NCBI RefSeq assembly: GCF_009184895.1
Contig: NZ_WESE01000001.1
Location: 124,001-188,000, forward strand
Source of the DNA: Nostocoides sp. F2B08
Lineage (GTDB): Bacteria > Actinomycetota > Actinomycetes > Actinomycetales > Dermatophilaceae
DNA: 64,000 nucleotides
Direction: 5' to 3'
The notes under the pieces were generated by a model. It ran no database searches. It worked only from the letters and a program-made list of their open reading frames with translations, and was not told the origin of the DNA. Below, one piece after another: positions 24,901 to 36,761 of this stretch (position 1 is the stretch's first letter; each line of letters opens with the position of its first letter). The translations under genes were made by a program, and so were the position numbers.

Positions 24901-24922
24901 GGTGCGGTAGCGTTACCGCACC
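24901..24922. promoter_or_regulatory. LacI-type palindromic operator candidate upstream of glgP
   Basis: Perfect 9-bp arms GGTGCGGTA and TACCGCACC flank GCGT; the core GGTAGC-GTTACC has the central CG step typical of LacI-family operators. It lies 93 bp before the glgP start, in the 153-bp spacer. A second hairpin (CGACCACC 24944-24951 with GGTGGTCG 24962-24969) lies between it and the gene. Confidence 0.4.
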
Positions 24923-25015
24923 CGCCCGACCCGCGGATGACGACGACCACCTCGACGCAGTGGTGGTCGCCCCTTGCCCATCGCCCCCAAGGCCATGCCG
25001 TTGAAAGGGTGACTC

Positions 25016-27559
<2,544 letters not shown>

Positions 27560-27577
27560 GAGCGCCCGTCGCGGTCG

Positions 27578-29236
27578 TCATCGAGGCTCGACGCCGGCGC
27601 GGAGAAGTCCGTAGGTGATCGAGTCCACGAGGGCCATCCAGGATGCCTCGATGATGTTGGCCGCGACGCCGACAGTGGTCCACGTCGTCGCCCCGTCGCT
27701 GGTCTCGATGAGGACGCGGGTCACCGCATCGGTGCCGTGCGAGGCATCGAGGATCCGCACCTTGAAGTCGATGAGCTCGAACTTCTCCAGCTCGGGATAG
27801 GCGGCCGCCAGACCCTCCCGCAGGGCATGGTCGAGGGCATTCACCGGTCCGTTGCCCTCACCCGTCTCGACATGCCGGGCCCCTCCCGCGAGCACCTTGA
27901 CGGTGGCCTCCGAGAGTGCGGCGTCACTGGCGCGCCGGTCGGTGATGACCCGCCAGGACTCCACCTCGAAGTACTCCGGAGCCAGCCCCAGCTCGCGCCG
28001 GAGCAGCAGGTCGAAGGATGCGTCCGCCGCGTCGAAGGTCCACCCGCGCAGCTCGAGGTCCTTGACCCGGGCGAGTACCGAGGCGATGGCCGCTCTCCCC
28101 TCCTCGTGCTCCGGGTCGAGGTCGATGCCGACCTCTTTCGCCTTGAGCTCGATCGAGGCACGGCCGGCCATGTCCGAGACGAGCATGCGCATGTCGTTTC
28201 CGACCAGTGAGGGGTCGAGGTGCTGGTAGAGGTCGGGGTCGACCTTGATCGCACTCGCGTGCAGACCTGCCTTGTGCGCGAACGCGCTCGATCCGGTGTA
28301 CGGCTGACGCGAGTAGGCAGGCACATTGGTGATCTCACTGATCGCGTGCGAGATCCGGGTCGACTCCCGGAGCCGATCCGGCTCGATGAGGGGGATGCCC
28401 GCTTTGAGCTGGAGGTTGCTGACGATCGTCACGAGGTTGGCGTTGCCGGTGCGCTCGCCATAGCCGTTGATGGTTCCCTGGACGTGGGTGGCCCCGGCAT
28501 CGACCGCGGCCATCGAGTTGGCGACGGCGCAGCCGGTGTCGTTGTGACAGTGGATCCCGATCCGCGCACCGGTGGCCGCGATGACGTCGCCGACCACGTC
28601 CGCGACCTGATTGGGCAGCATCCCGCCGTTCGTGTCGCACAACGCGACGACCTCGGCCCCCGACTCCATGGCGGCACGCACGGCCTCCAGGGCGTAGTCC
28701 CGCTCCATACGGTGTCCGTCGAAGAAGTGCTCGGCATCGACGAAGACACGTCGCCCCTCCCCCGTGAGGAACCGCACGGTGTCGCGGATCATCTCGAGGT
28801 TCTCCTCGAGCGTGGTGCGCAGGGCTCGCTCGACGTGCCCGGTGTGGGACTTGGCGACAAGGGTGATCACGGGGGCCCCGGAGGCCAGGAGTGCGCGGGT
28901 CAAGGGGTCGTCCGCCGCCCGGCCACCCGCACGGCGGGTCGATCCGAACGCCGCGAGGATGGCGTTGCGCAGGGCGAGCTCGCTCTTGGCACGGTGGAAG
29001 AACTCGGTGTCCTTCGGGTTGGCGCCGGGCCAACCACCCTCGATGTAGCCGACGCCGAGGTCGTCCAGGTGGCGGGCGATGGCCAGCTTGTCCGCGACCG
29101 AGAGGTTGAGTCCCTCCTGCTGAGCCCCGTCGCGCAGTGTCGTGTCGTAGACGTGCAGGCCCTCGGACGCGAGGGACCCGGCAGCGCCGTCCGCGGCCTC
29201 CGGGGCGGTGGTGATGGTCGATGCGTCGCTGTTCAT
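27578..29236 (-). CDS. cimA: (R)-citramalate synthase
   Basis: 552-residue DRE-TIM metallolyase: VYDTTLRDGAQQEGLNLSV, YIEGGWPGANPKD, CDTNGGMLP, GIHCHNDTGCAVANSMAAV, GTINGYGERTGNANL, then the C-terminal LeuA-type regulatory domain (VRILDASHGTDAVTRVLIET). The NGGMLP and GTINGYGERTGN signatures separate it from 2-isopropylmalate synthase; it condenses pyruvate and acetyl-CoA to citramalate for isoleucine. An attenuator-like leader (29464-29565) precedes it. ATG 29236 is preferred to 29278 because the intervening residues are unconserved. Stop faces glgP 18 bp away. Confidence 0.92.
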   Translation of the reverse strand: MNSDASTITTAPEAADGAAGSLASEGLHVYDTTLRDGAQQEGLNLSVADKLAIARHLDDLGVGYIEGGWPGANPKDTEFFHRAKSELALRNAILAAFGSTRRAGGRAADDPLTRALLASGAPVITLVAKSHTGHVERALRTTLEENLEMIRDTVRFLTGEGRRVFVDAEHFFDGHRMERDYALEAVRAAMESGAEVVALCDTNGGMLPNQVADVVGDVIAATGARIGIHCHNDTGCAVANSMAAVDAGATHVQGTINGYGERTGNANLVTIVSNLQLKAGIPLIEPDRLRESTRISHAISEITNVPAYSRQPYTGSSAFAHKAGLHASAIKVDPDLYQHLDPSLVGNDMRMLVSDMAGRASIELKAKEVGIDLDPEHEEGRAAIASVLARVKDLELRGWTFDAADASFDLLLRRELGLAPEYFEVESWRVITDRRASDAALSEATVKVLAGGARHVETGEGNGPVNALDHALREGLAAAYPELEKFELIDFKVRILDASHGTDAVTRVLIETSDGATTWTTVGVAANIIEASWMALVDSITYGLLRAGVEPR

Positions 29237-29463
29237 CGTTGCTTTCGCTTCGTCGTGGGTCCGCGGAGAGGTCCGCACCGCGGGGCGATACCCCGTCGGG
29301 GCGGCCTGACCGGCCAGACCGTCCCGACGTGGGCATCCGCCTCGTGCTCCCTGACCTCATCTCGATTCTCGACCATCGCTGGGCGCCGGTGCGGACCGGG
29401 GTGTGGTCCGCGACCGTCTGCTCCCCCGGGTCGGCTCCCGCGCCTCGCGTGAACCGTCCCGAC

Positions 29464-29495
29464 AAAGCAAAAGACCCCCCGGGTGTGGGAGGTCT
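29464..29495 (-). terminator. Attenuator terminator in the cimA leader
   Basis: On the minus strand AGACCTCCC (29495-29487) pairs with GGGGGGTCT (29480-29472), nine pairs including one T-G, and is followed by TTTGCTTT. It lies downstream of the leader peptide and 228 bp before cimA, so readthrough is required for cimA expression. Confidence 0.75.
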
Positions 29496-29521
29496 GCGCG
29501 ACGAGGTGGGTCTCGTCGCGC
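29496..29521 (-). promoter_or_regulatory. 10-bp hairpin abutting the leader-peptide stop (cimA leader)
   Basis: GCGCGACGAG (29496-29505) and CTCGTCGCGC (29512-29521) form a perfect 10-bp stem with a 6-base loop. It begins at the leader-peptide stop codon and ends one base before the terminator stem, the position expected for a pause hairpin in an attenuator. Confidence 0.65.
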
Positions 29522-29565
29522 TAGTCGATAATGACGGCCGCTGTCGCGGCGAGGTAGGTCGTCAC
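29521..29565 (-). CDS. Leader peptide of the cimA attenuator
   Basis: A 14-codon ORF, VTTYLAATAAVIID, with consecutive Val-Ile-Ile codons (GTC ATT ATC) just before the TAG stop; ATT is rare in this genome. Starvation for isoleucine or valine would stall the ribosome there. An in-frame GTG at 29574 would add three residues (VRP). A weak TTCGGT-N17-CAGAGT promoter would start transcription at about the GTG at 29565. No other bacterial leader is identified by sequence alone; the call rests on codons and the following hairpins. Confidence 0.65.
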   Translation of the reverse strand: MTTYLAATAAVIID

Positions 29566-29669
29566 GGGTCTCACTCTGCCAACTGGGGGCGTCCGACCGA
29601 AGCCGTTGTCCACATCGTGGTCGGTCCGGGCTGGGCCGCTGAGGCGGGCGCGTTGCTACGGTGCGGGGT

Positions 29670-31010
29670 GTGACGACGTCGACGGACTCCGCGGGGACGG
29701 GTCGACGCGGCTGGCTGCGTGACGGCTCCAGCGCGCCGACGACCGGCCTGCTCACCGACAAGTACGAGCTCACGATGCTCAGTTCGTTCGTCGCGGACGG
29801 GACAGCGGACCACCCCGCCGTCTTCGAGCTCTTCGCCCGCCGGCTCCCGGAGGGCAGGCGCTTCGGACTCGTCGCCGGCCTGGGCCGACTGCTCGAGGAG
29901 CTCCCCGACTTCACCTTCACCGCAGAGGACCGTGAGTGGCTGGTCGCCACCGAGGCACTCACGCCCGAGGCGTCCGAGTGGCTGGGTGAGTTCCGGTTCT
30001 CCGGTGACATCTCCGCGTATGCCGAGGGTGACCTCTACTGGCCCGGATCGCCGGTCCTCACGGTCAGCGGTCGGCTCGGCGAGTGCATCCTCCTCGAGAC
30101 GATCGCCTTGTCGATCTTCAACCACGACAGCGCCATCGCCTCGGCGGCTGCGCGGATGGCGATCGCGGCCGGCGGGCGGCCGCTGCTCGAGATGGGCAGC
30201 CGACGCACCCACGAGGAGGCGGCCGTCGCCGTCGCCCGCGCCGCCTGGATCGCCGGCTTCAGCGGCACCTCGAACCTCGCTGCCGGATTCAGGTATGCGG
30301 TGCCCACCATCGGCACCGCGGCCCACGCCTTCACCCTGGCCCACCCGAGCGAGCGCGCGGCCTTCGAGGCCCAGGTGCGTGCACTCGGTGTCGGGACCAC
30401 CTTGCTGGTCGACACCTATGACATCGAGGAGGGCATCCGCACCGCCGTCGACGTCGCCGGCCCGGACCTCGGGGCGGTGCGGATCGACTCCGGTGACCTG
30501 GCCGTCGAGTCGCGCCGAGCGAGAGCTCTGCTGGACTCGCTCGGCGCCGGCAGGACCCGGATCATCGTGACGAGCGACCTGGACGAGTACGTCATCTCCG
30601 CGCTCGCCGACGCACCCATCGACGGCTACGGAGTCGGCACGAGGGTGGCCACCGGGTCCGGCCACCCCACGGCCAGCATGGTCTACAAGCTGGTGGCCGT
30701 CGCCGACTCCCCCGAGGGCGAGCTCCGGCCGGTGGCCAAGTCCTCGGAGTCCAAAGCCTCCGTGGGTGGTCGCAAGACCGCCTACCGATACCCCGACGGC
30801 CGCGAGTGCTTCACCCTCGACGGCCGGGTGCCCGACGAGGCCCTTCCACTCCAGCATCACGTCGTGCGGTCCGGCGAGATCGTGCCGGGACCGACGCTGG
30901 AACAGACCAGGGATCGTGTCGCGCGGACCCTCATCGAGCTGCCCGACCCGATCAGACACGTCAGCCACGGCACCGCCGCTCGCACCGCCACCGAGGAGGA
31001 ACTCGCATGA
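29670..31010 (+). CDS. pncB: Nicotinate phosphoribosyltransferase
   Basis: 446-residue enzyme making nicotinate mononucleotide from nicotinate and PRPP in NAD salvage. Conserved: [114 protein letters not shown] and [15 protein letters not shown] at 29657-29662 lies seven bases before GTG 29670, suggesting a leaderless start; GTG 29661 is an in-frame alternative. It is the first gene of a pncB-pncA-nrtR operon joined by four-base overlaps. Confidence 0.94.
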   Translation: MTTSTDSAGTGRRGWLRDGSSAPTTGLLTDKYELTMLSSFVADGTADHPAVFELFARRLPEGRRFGLVAGLGRLLEELPDFTFTAEDREWLVATEALTPEASEWLGEFRFSGDISAYAEGDLYWPGSPVLTVSGRLGECILLETIALSIFNHDSAIASAAARMAIAAGGRPLLEMGSRRTHEEAAVAVARAAWIAGFSGTSNLAAGFRYAVPTIGTAAHAFTLAHPSERAAFEAQVRALGVGTTLLVDTYDIEEGIRTAVDVAGPDLGAVRIDSGDLAVESRRARALLDSLGAGRTRIIVTSDLDEYVISALADAPIDGYGVGTRVATGSGHPTASMVYKLVAVADSPEGELRPVAKSSESKASVGGRKTAYRYPDGRECFTLDGRVPDEALPLQHHVVRSGEIVPGPTLEQTRDRVARTLIELPDPIRHVSHGTAARTATEEELA

Positions 31011-31561
31011 CCGACCACACCCGCGCCCTGCTCGTCGTCGACGTCCAGAACGACTTCTGCGAGGGCGGCTCCCTCGCCGTGACCGGTGGCCGGGAGGTGG
31101 CTCGGGGGGTGTCCCGCCTCCTCCACGACGACCACCCCTATGCCCTCGTCGTCGCCTCGCGCGACTGGCACGACCCCGACTCCTCAAACGCCGGTCACTT
31201 CGACGAGTGGCCGGTCCACTGCGTCCGGGGCACCGGCGGGGCGGAGTACGCCCCAGAGCTCGACCTGACCCACGTCGACGTCCACGTCCGCAAGGGCCAG
31301 GGGGTCCCCGCATACTCCGCGTTCGAGGGCGTGACCGAGGGCGGCGAGGCCCTCGTCGACGTGCTGAGCGCTCACGGTGTCGTCGAGCTCGACGTCTGTG
31401 GGATCGCCACCGACCACTGTGTCCGGGCCTCGGCGCTCGACGCCGCCCGGGCAGGGCTGCGGGTCCGCCTGCTGGACGGCCTCCACGTCGGCGTCGCGCC
31501 GGAGACGATCGGGGCGGCCCTGGGCGAGATGCGCGCCGCCGGCGTGGAGGTCGGGTCGTGA
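31007..31561 (+). CDS. pncA: Nicotinamidase
   Basis: 184-residue isochorismatase-fold amidohydrolase converting nicotinamide to nicotinate. Catalytic triad Asp12 (VVDVQNDF), Lys96 (VRKGQG) and Cys138 ([14 protein letters not shown]); metal ligands Asp53, His55 and His64 ([15 protein letters not shown]). ATG 31007 has GAGGAGG upstream and overlaps the pncB stop (ATGA). Its product is the substrate of PncB. Confidence 0.94.
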   Translation: MTDHTRALLVVDVQNDFCEGGSLAVTGGREVARGVSRLLHDDHPYALVVASRDWHDPDSSNAGHFDEWPVHCVRGTGGAEYAPELDLTHVDVHVRKGQGVPAYSAFEGVTEGGEALVDVLSAHGVVELDVCGIATDHCVRASALDAARAGLRVRLLDGLHVGVAPETIGAALGEMRAAGVEVGS

Positions 31562-32283
31562 GCGGCGCACCCGAGGACTACGACGCCTCGTCCTACCCAT
31601 CGGTGGCGGTGACCGTCGACCTCGCCGTCTTCACCATCCGCGACGGCTCCCTCTCGGTCCTTCTGGTCCAGCGGGGGTCCGACCCGTTCGCCGGACGGTG
31701 GGCCCTGCCCGGCGGCTTCGTCGAGCCCGACGAGGACGCCCTGACGGCTGCACGCCGCGAGCTGGCCGAGGAGACGTCGCTGACCGGTCTGGACGTCCAT
31801 CTCGAGCAGCTCGCGACCTACTCCGCTCCGGACCGAGACCCACGGATGCGGGTGATCTCGATCGCGCACGTCGTGCTCGCGCCGGGCTTGGCCGAGGTCA
31901 GCGCCGGCTCGGACGCCGCAGATGCGCGGTGGTGGACCGTCGAGGACCTGCTCGACGACGAGGGGCCGGCCCTCGCCTTCGACCACGACCGGATCCTCCG
32001 CGACGCCCTCGACCGGGTCCGGTCCAAGCTCGAGTACACGACGCTCGCCGCACAGTTCGTCGGGGAGCCCTTCACGCTCGCCGAGCTCCGGGCGGTCTAC
32101 GCGGCGGTCTGGGGGACGGCACCGGACCTCGGCACGTTCCGGCGCAAGGTCCTCTCGACCGACGGTTTCGTCGTCCCCGTCGAGGACTCGGACCTGGGGA
32201 CGTCCGGGACCCGGCCCCCTCTGCTCTTCCGGCGCGGGCCGGAGACCGCGCTGCACCCCGCGATGCTCCGCCCGACCGGCTGA
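31558..32283 (+). CDS. nrtR: NrtR-type Nudix-domain transcriptional regulator of NAD metabolism
   Basis: 241-residue two-domain protein. Residues about 12-155 form a Nudix domain binding ADP-ribose-type ligands, with an intact Nudix box ([20 protein letters not shown], then E and T). The C-terminal about 75 residues form the winged helix ([42 protein letters not shown]) typical of NrtR. Starts with GTG overlapping the pncA stop (GTGA). Operon context with pncB and pncA matches NrtR regulons. The complete Nudix box suggests residual ADP-ribose pyrophosphatase activity. A plain ADP-ribose pyrophosphatase is the alternative. Confidence 0.8.
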   Translation: MSGAPEDYDASSYPSVAVTVDLAVFTIRDGSLSVLLVQRGSDPFAGRWALPGGFVEPDEDALTAARRELAEETSLTGLDVHLEQLATYSAPDRDPRMRVISIAHVVLAPGLAEVSAGSDAADARWWTVEDLLDDEGPALAFDHDRILRDALDRVRSKLEYTTLAAQFVGEPFTLAELRAVYAAVWGTAPDLGTFRRKVLSTDGFVVPVEDSDLGTSGTRPPLLFRRGPETALHPAMLRPTG

Positions 32284-32321
32284 GCGAGCCTGCGGGTCGG
32301 ACCGCTCGGACCCGGGTCGGG

Positions 32322-33443
32322 TCAGAAGCGCCACCAGTGGCTGGGGGGAGGGGGTGCGGAGACGTCGACGGCCTCGCCCACCTCAGGCATGACGTATGCG
32401 ACGCCCGACTGCTCCGCGGCCGCGACGAAGCGCTCGGGCGGGTCGGACCACGCGTGTGGAGCGAGTGAGAACGTGCACCAGTGGATGGGGACGGCCAGCC
32501 GGGCACCGAGCTCGAGCGCGGCCTGCACGCCCTCCTCGGGATCCAGGTGGACCGGACGCCAGGCGGGGTCGTACATGCCCACCGCCATGAAGGCGGCGTC
32601 GAACGGACCGTGCTCCGCCCCGAGCGAGGCGAAGCCGTCGAAGTAGCCCGTGTCGCCCGAGAAGTAGGCCGATCCGGCCGGCGATCGGGCGACCCACGAG
32701 GCCCAGAGGGTGGGGTTGCGCCGGATGCCGCGCCCGGAGAAGTGCTGGGACGCCACCGCCGTCAGCGTGATGGTGCCGAGGGTCGTCGACTCGGACCAGT
32801 CGAGCTCGATGATCCTTCCCTGGTCCACGCCCCACCGTTCCAGGTGGGCACCGATCCCCAGCGGGACGACGAACGGGCACCGTTGCTGCCGGTCCAGCGC
32901 CTGGATCGTCGCCATGTCGAGATGGTCGTAGTGGTCGTGGCTGATGACCACAGCGGCGAGCGGGGCCAGCGCCTCGAGCGCGAAGGGAACGGGATGCATC
33001 CGGCGGGGCCCGACATGGGCGCTCGGGGAGCACCGCTCGCTCCATACGGGGTCGAACAGGATGCGCTCCCCGCCGAGGGAAAGCAGCACGCTCGCATGCC
33101 CGAGCCAGGAGAAGTGCAATCCCTCCGACGGCAGGGTGGAGCCGTCGGCCCGCACCGGCACCGGCCCGGCCGGCTCCCTGCGGTCCCGGTCCGTCAGGAA
33201 GCGACGGGCCACCTCTCGGGACGTGGTCCCGTCACTGCTCACCATGCCGGCCACGGGATCGAGGTTGTGGAACCGGCCATCCCACCAGTTCGGGGACCGG
33301 CGCATCCGGGCCAGTCGGGCACCGTCCGGCACTCCGCCGATCTGCTCCCCCATGTCCCGCCCCGTGCGCGTCGCGGCCACGGCCAGGGCGCCGAGGGCAC
33401 TGGCGGCACCGGTCGCGATCGCGAAGCGGGTGCGCGTGCTCAT
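32322..33443 (-). CDS. MBL-fold metal-dependent hydrolase (NAPE-PLD/UlaG-like)
   Basis: 373-residue protein with an N-terminal hydrophobic segment (about residues 8-25) and a metallo-beta-lactamase domain: FSWLGHASVLLSLGG, ILFDPVWSERCSP, VVISHDHYDHLDMATI (HxHxDH), YFSGDTGYFDGFASL and VPIHWCTFSLAPHAW. It resembles N-acyl-phosphatidylethanolamine phospholipase D-like proteins and is probably membrane-anchored; substrate unknown. ATG 33443 is preferred because CACAAT lies six bases upstream; ATG 33461 is an in-frame alternative. Downstream of a HAD gene. Confidence 0.85.
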   Translation of the reverse strand: MSTRTRFAIATGAASALGALAVAATRTGRDMGEQIGGVPDGARLARMRRSPNWWDGRFHNLDPVAGMVSSDGTTSREVARRFLTDRDRREPAGPVPVRADGSTLPSEGLHFSWLGHASVLLSLGGERILFDPVWSERCSPSAHVGPRRMHPVPFALEALAPLAAVVISHDHYDHLDMATIQALDRQQRCPFVVPLGIGAHLERWGVDQGRIIELDWSESTTLGTITLTAVASQHFSGRGIRRNPTLWASWVARSPAGSAYFSGDTGYFDGFASLGAEHGPFDAAFMAVGMYDPAWRPVHLDPEEGVQAALELGARLAVPIHWCTFSLAPHAWSDPPERFVAAAEQSGVAYVMPEVGEAVDVSAPPPPSHWWRF

Positions 33444-33485
33444 GGACCAATTGTGGGTCATCGGCCCCGCCCGCGCCCGCAGGGC

Positions 33486-34328
33486 TCAGGAACCGAGAAG
33501 CCCGGCGGCCGTGGGACGGTCCCCGACCAGCGGCTCGGTCGTCACGGCGACCCCGTCCTCGTCGTTGCTCGGCGCGATGTGGTCGGCCATCTCGAGCACC
33601 TCCTGATGGGCGTTGGCGACCGCGATCCCCCGACCGGCCCACTCGAGCATCGGCAGGTCGTTCGGCATATCGCCGAACGCCCACACCTCCTCGGCCGCGA
33701 TCCGCCGCTCGGCGCTCCAGCGAGCCAGGGCCGTCGCCTTCGAGACTCCGGCCGGACCCACCTCCGCCAGTCCGATCGCCCCGGAAAAGGCGAGCCGCCC
33801 CCGCTCGGCGACCACCTCGCGCACCACGACGAGGAACTCCTCCGTCGGCCGTCCTGGCGCGAGCGCCAGCAGCTTGCCCACGGGGCGGGCGAGCAGGGCG
33901 CCGTCGTCGCCGGCGCGCACCACGACCCGCTCCGTCTCCCGGCGCGGGTCCGGCCAGCCGTCCTCGAAGAACGGCCCGGTGGCGGTCTCCGTCGCGAGGA
34001 GCACCTGCGGCAGCGCCCGACGCAGGTCCGCCATGACGTCGGCCAGCACAACCGGGTCGAAGCAGTGCTGCTCGACGATCTCGCGAGCCTCCACCGCATA
34101 CACGAACGCACCGTTGCCACAGATGGCGATGCCGTGCGCTCCGACGACGTGCGCCAGATCGTGCAGCCAGCGAGGGGGTCGTGCCGTGACGATCACGGTC
34201 TCGATCCCCTGCTCCGGCAGCGCGGCCCACACGCGTGCCGTGCGGGCACTGACCGTGCCATCGCTGCGCAGAAAGGTCCCGTCCAGGTCGGTGGCCACCA
34301 GCCGCGGGCGTCGGATCACTGGTGTCAT
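33486..34328 (-). CDS. HAD superfamily hydrolase, Cof type
   Basis: 280-residue Cof-type phosphatase: motif I LVATDLDGTFLRSDG (Asp nucleophile), motif II VIVTARPP, a type IIB cap, motif III Lys in VSKATALARW, motif IV VWAFGDMPNDLPMLEWAG. Such enzymes dephosphorylate sugar phosphates or cofactors such as PLP or FMN. Substrate not predictable. It lies 21 bp downstream of ilvE on the same strand. Confidence 0.88.
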   Translation of the reverse strand: MTPVIRRPRLVATDLDGTFLRSDGTVSARTARVWAALPEQGIETVIVTARPPRWLHDLAHVVGAHGIAICGNGAFVYAVEAREIVEQHCFDPVVLADVMADLRRALPQVLLATETATGPFFEDGWPDPRRETERVVVRAGDDGALLARPVGKLLALAPGRPTEEFLVVVREVVAERGRLAFSGAIGLAEVGPAGVSKATALARWSAERRIAAEEVWAFGDMPNDLPMLEWAGRGIAVANAHQEVLEMADHIAPSNDEDGVAVTTEPLVGDRPTAAGLLGS

Positions 34329-34349
34329 GCTCCCGGCGGTGACTCGGCG

Positions 34350-35444
34350 TCAGACCAGCCTGGTCATCCAGCCGTGGGCGTCCTCCGCGCGGCCGTACTG
34401 GATGTCGAGCAGGCGCTCGCGGATCGAGTTGGTCACCTCGCCACCGTTCTCGCCCGCCGTGGAGGGGGCAGAACCGCCATCCCACCGGAGCTCGCCTACC
34501 GGGGTGACGACCGCGGCGGTCCCGCACGCGAAGATCTCGACGATCTCCCCGCTGCGGACGCCGTCCTTCCACTGCTCGATCTCGATGCTCTCCTCTCGGG
34601 GGTCGAGGCCGAGCTCCTTGGACAGCTCGAGGATCGAGGCCCGGGTGACCCCCTCGAGGATGGAGCCGGTGAGCTGCGGGGTGAGGATGCGCCCGTCCTT
34701 CATGACGAAGAAGAGGTTCATCCCGCCCAGCTCCTCGATGTAGGTCTGGGTCGAGGAGTCGAGGAAGACGACCTGGTCGCAACCGTGCTCCATGCCCTCG
34801 AGCTGTCCGGCGAGCGAGGACGCGTAGTTGCCGCCGCACTTGGCTGCGCCGGTCCCGCCCGCCCCGGCCCGCGCATACCGCGTGGAAAGCCACAGCGTGA
34901 CCGGCTTCAGGCCGCCGGAGAAGTAGGCGCCCGCCGGCGAGGCGATGACCGAGTAGGTCACGGTCTTGGCGGGCCGGACCCCGAGGAAGGCCTCGGAGGC
35001 GTACATGAACGGTCGCAGGTAGAGGCTCTTCTCGCCCTCGCCGAACCCCGGAACCCACGCCTGGTCGACCTCGACGAGCGCGCGCAGCGAGCCGATGAAG
35101 TCCTCCTCCGGAAGCTGCGGGAGGGCCAGCCGCGTCGCACTCCGGTTCAGCCGCTGGGCGTTGGCCTCGGGCCGGAAGGACCACACCGAGCCGTCCTCGT
35201 GACGGTATGCCTTGAGCCCCTCGAAGATCTCCTGCGCATAGTGCAGCACGGCGGCCGACGGCATCAGCGTGATGGGACCGTACTCGACGACCTTGCCGTC
35301 GTTCCAGCCCTGACCGTCGGTCCACGTCGCGACCAGCATGTGGTCGGTGAAGTTCGTGCCGAAGCCGGGGTTCACGAGGATCTGAGCGCGCTCGCTGTCC
35401 GAGCGCGGGTGCGCGGCGGGGGTCACGGGGAAGGAGAGAGCCAT
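34350..35444 (-). CDS. ilvE: Branched-chain amino acid aminotransferase
   Basis: 364-residue PLP aminotransferase for the last step of Leu/Ile/Val synthesis. Markers: GFGTNFTDHM, LHYAQEIFEGLKAYRHEDG, RPEANAQRLNRSATRLALP, SLYLRPFMYASEAFLGVRPA, the PLP lysine in AKCGGNYASSL, DSSTQTYIEELGGMNLFFV and EIFACGTAAVVTPVG. Mycobacterial-type long IlvE. TAGGTT at 35452-35457 lies seven bases before ATG 35444 with no ribosome binding site, so it may be leaderless from its own promoter within the 22-bp leuB-ilvE gap. Confidence 0.95.
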   Translation of the reverse strand: MALSFPVTPAAHPRSDSERAQILVNPGFGTNFTDHMLVATWTDGQGWNDGKVVEYGPITLMPSAAVLHYAQEIFEGLKAYRHEDGSVWSFRPEANAQRLNRSATRLALPQLPEEDFIGSLRALVEVDQAWVPGFGEGEKSLYLRPFMYASEAFLGVRPAKTVTYSVIASPAGAYFSGGLKPVTLWLSTRYARAGAGGTGAAKCGGNYASSLAGQLEGMEHGCDQVVFLDSSTQTYIEELGGMNLFFVMKDGRILTPQLTGSILEGVTRASILELSKELGLDPREESIEIEQWKDGVRSGEIVEIFACGTAAVVTPVGELRWDGGSAPSTAGENGGEVTNSIRERLLDIQYGRAEDAHGWMTRLV

Positions 35445-35451
35445 AGGGGCA

Positions 35452-35457
35452 AACCTA
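35452..35457 (-). promoter_or_regulatory. -10 element of ilvE (leaderless)
   Basis: TAGGTT on the minus strand, seven bases before the ATG. No -35 match is evident. Confidence 0.45.
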
Positions 35458-35466
35458 CTCGTTCGG

Positions 35467-36522
35467 CTAGAGCCTGGAGGCGATGGCGTCTCCGACGGTC
35501 GACGTCGAGCGGGGCACCTCGCCACGCCCTGCGAGGTCCGCCGCGACGGCCCCCTCGACTCGGGCGCTCGCCTCTCGGAGACCGACGTGGTCAAGCAGCA
35601 TCGCCACGGAAAGGATCGTCGCCGTGGGGTCCGCGACCCCCTGGCCGGCGATATCCGGTGCCGACCCGTGGACGGGCTCGAACATGCTCGGCACCCTGCG
35701 GTCCGGGTTGATGTTGCCCGACGCCGCGAGCCCGATACCGCCCGCGACGGCGGCGGCGATGTCGGTGATGATGTCGCCGAAGAGGTTGTCGGTGACGATG
35801 ACGTCGAACCGCCCCGGGTCGGTGACGAGGAAGATCGTGGCGGCGTCGACGTGCTGGTAGGCGGTCTCGACGTCCGGGAACTCGGTGCCGACCTCCTCGA
35901 CGGTGCGCCGCCACAGGTGTCCGGCGTGGGTGAGCACGTTGTGCTTGTGGACCAGCGTGAGGTGCCTGCGCGGCCGCGCCTGGGCCCGGGCGAAGGCGTC
36001 CCGGACGACCCGCTCGACGCCGAAGCGGGTGTTGACGCTGACCTCCGTCGCGATCTCGTGCGGGCCGTTCGCGCGCAGCGAACCGCCGTTTCCGACGTAC
36101 GGCCCCTCGGTGCCCTCACGCACGACGACGAAGTCGATGCCGCCCGGCGCGATGCGCCGGACGTCGAGCGGGCTGGCGACTCCGGGGAAGAGCTTCGCCG
36201 GACGGAGATTGACGTAGTGCTCCAGGGCGAATCGCAGCGGCAGCAACACGCCGCGCTCGAGGACACCGCTCGGCACGGTGGGGTCGCCGATCGCTCCGAG
36301 CAGGATCGCATCGTGACCGCGCAGTTCCTCGAGGACGCTGTCGGGGAGCGTCTCCCCCGTCGCATGCCATCGACGGGCGCCCAGGTCGTAGTCGGTCGTC
36401 TCGACCGAGACCTCGCCCGCCGCCGCGGTGAGGACCTTGAGGCCCTCCGCGACGACCTCCAGGCCGATGCCGTCACCCCCGATGACCGCGATGCTCAAGG
36501 ACGCCGGCGTGCTCTCGCTCAT
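35467..36522 (-). CDS. leuB: 3-isopropylmalate dehydrogenase
   Basis: 351-residue beta-decarboxylating dehydrogenase of leucine synthesis. Markers: [106 protein letters not shown] and [22 protein letters not shown] 36522 sits seven bases from TAGGCT (36535-36530), so a leaderless start is likely. A small-ORF unit and a GTATGCG site lie upstream. Confidence 0.96.
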   Translation of the reverse strand: MSESTPASLSIAVIGGDGIGLEVVAEGLKVLTAAAGEVSVETTDYDLGARRWHATGETLPDSVLEELRGHDAILLGAIGDPTVPSGVLERGVLLPLRFALEHYVNLRPAKLFPGVASPLDVRRIAPGGIDFVVVREGTEGPYVGNGGSLRANGPHEIATEVSVNTRFGVERVVRDAFARAQARPRRHLTLVHKHNVLTHAGHLWRRTVEEVGTEFPDVETAYQHVDAATIFLVTDPGRFDVIVTDNLFGDIITDIAAAVAGGIGLAASGNINPDRRVPSMFEPVHGSAPDIAGQGVADPTATILSVAMLLDHVGLREASARVEGAVAADLAGRGEVPRSTSTVGDAIASRL

Positions 36523-36529
36523 GCGCGGC

Positions 36530-36535
36530 AGCCTA
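36530..36535 (-). promoter_or_regulatory. -10 element of leuB (leaderless)
   Basis: TAGGCT, seven bases before the leuB ATG. With its flanks it forms the palindrome GCCTAGGC, so it could also be read toward the plus strand. Confidence 0.45.
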
Positions 36536-36681
36536 GGCATCGATCCCGGTATGCGGACCTCCCGTCTCGCCTCCCGGTCACCCGAGCCACGGCCCGCGTG
36601 CGGCGGTCGCCGGGCTTGGGCCTCTCGGTGCGCACAGCGACGCACGAGCGGCCGCGGGGGCGGACGTGCGCCGGGAGCGGG

Positions 36682-36731
36682 TGTGCGCGGCGCACATCGA
36701 AGGGCCCGTCCGGCGTCGCCGTACGGGCCCT
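36682..36731 (-). terminator. Hairpins downstream of the small ORF
   Basis: AGGGCCCGT (36701-36709) and ACGGGCCCT (36723-36731) form a perfect 9-bp stem, and a second palindrome (TGTGCGC-G-GCGCACA) lies at 36682-36696. No T-run follows. The pair is a plausible end for the small transcript coming from 36842. Confidence 0.5.
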
Positions 36732-36761
36732 CGACCTCTGATGCTCTGATGCTGCTCGGTG

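Noticed and set aside
29521-29536. NrtR-type operator (GTCGATAATGAC) upstream of pncB
   Set aside because: Symmetry is poor and the bases are explained by the cimA leader peptide on the other strand.
32481-35711. Long plus-strand ORF (over 1000 codons) opposite the MBL, HAD and ilvE genes
   Set aside because: Same shadow-frame composition; the minus-strand genes have clear catalytic motifs.
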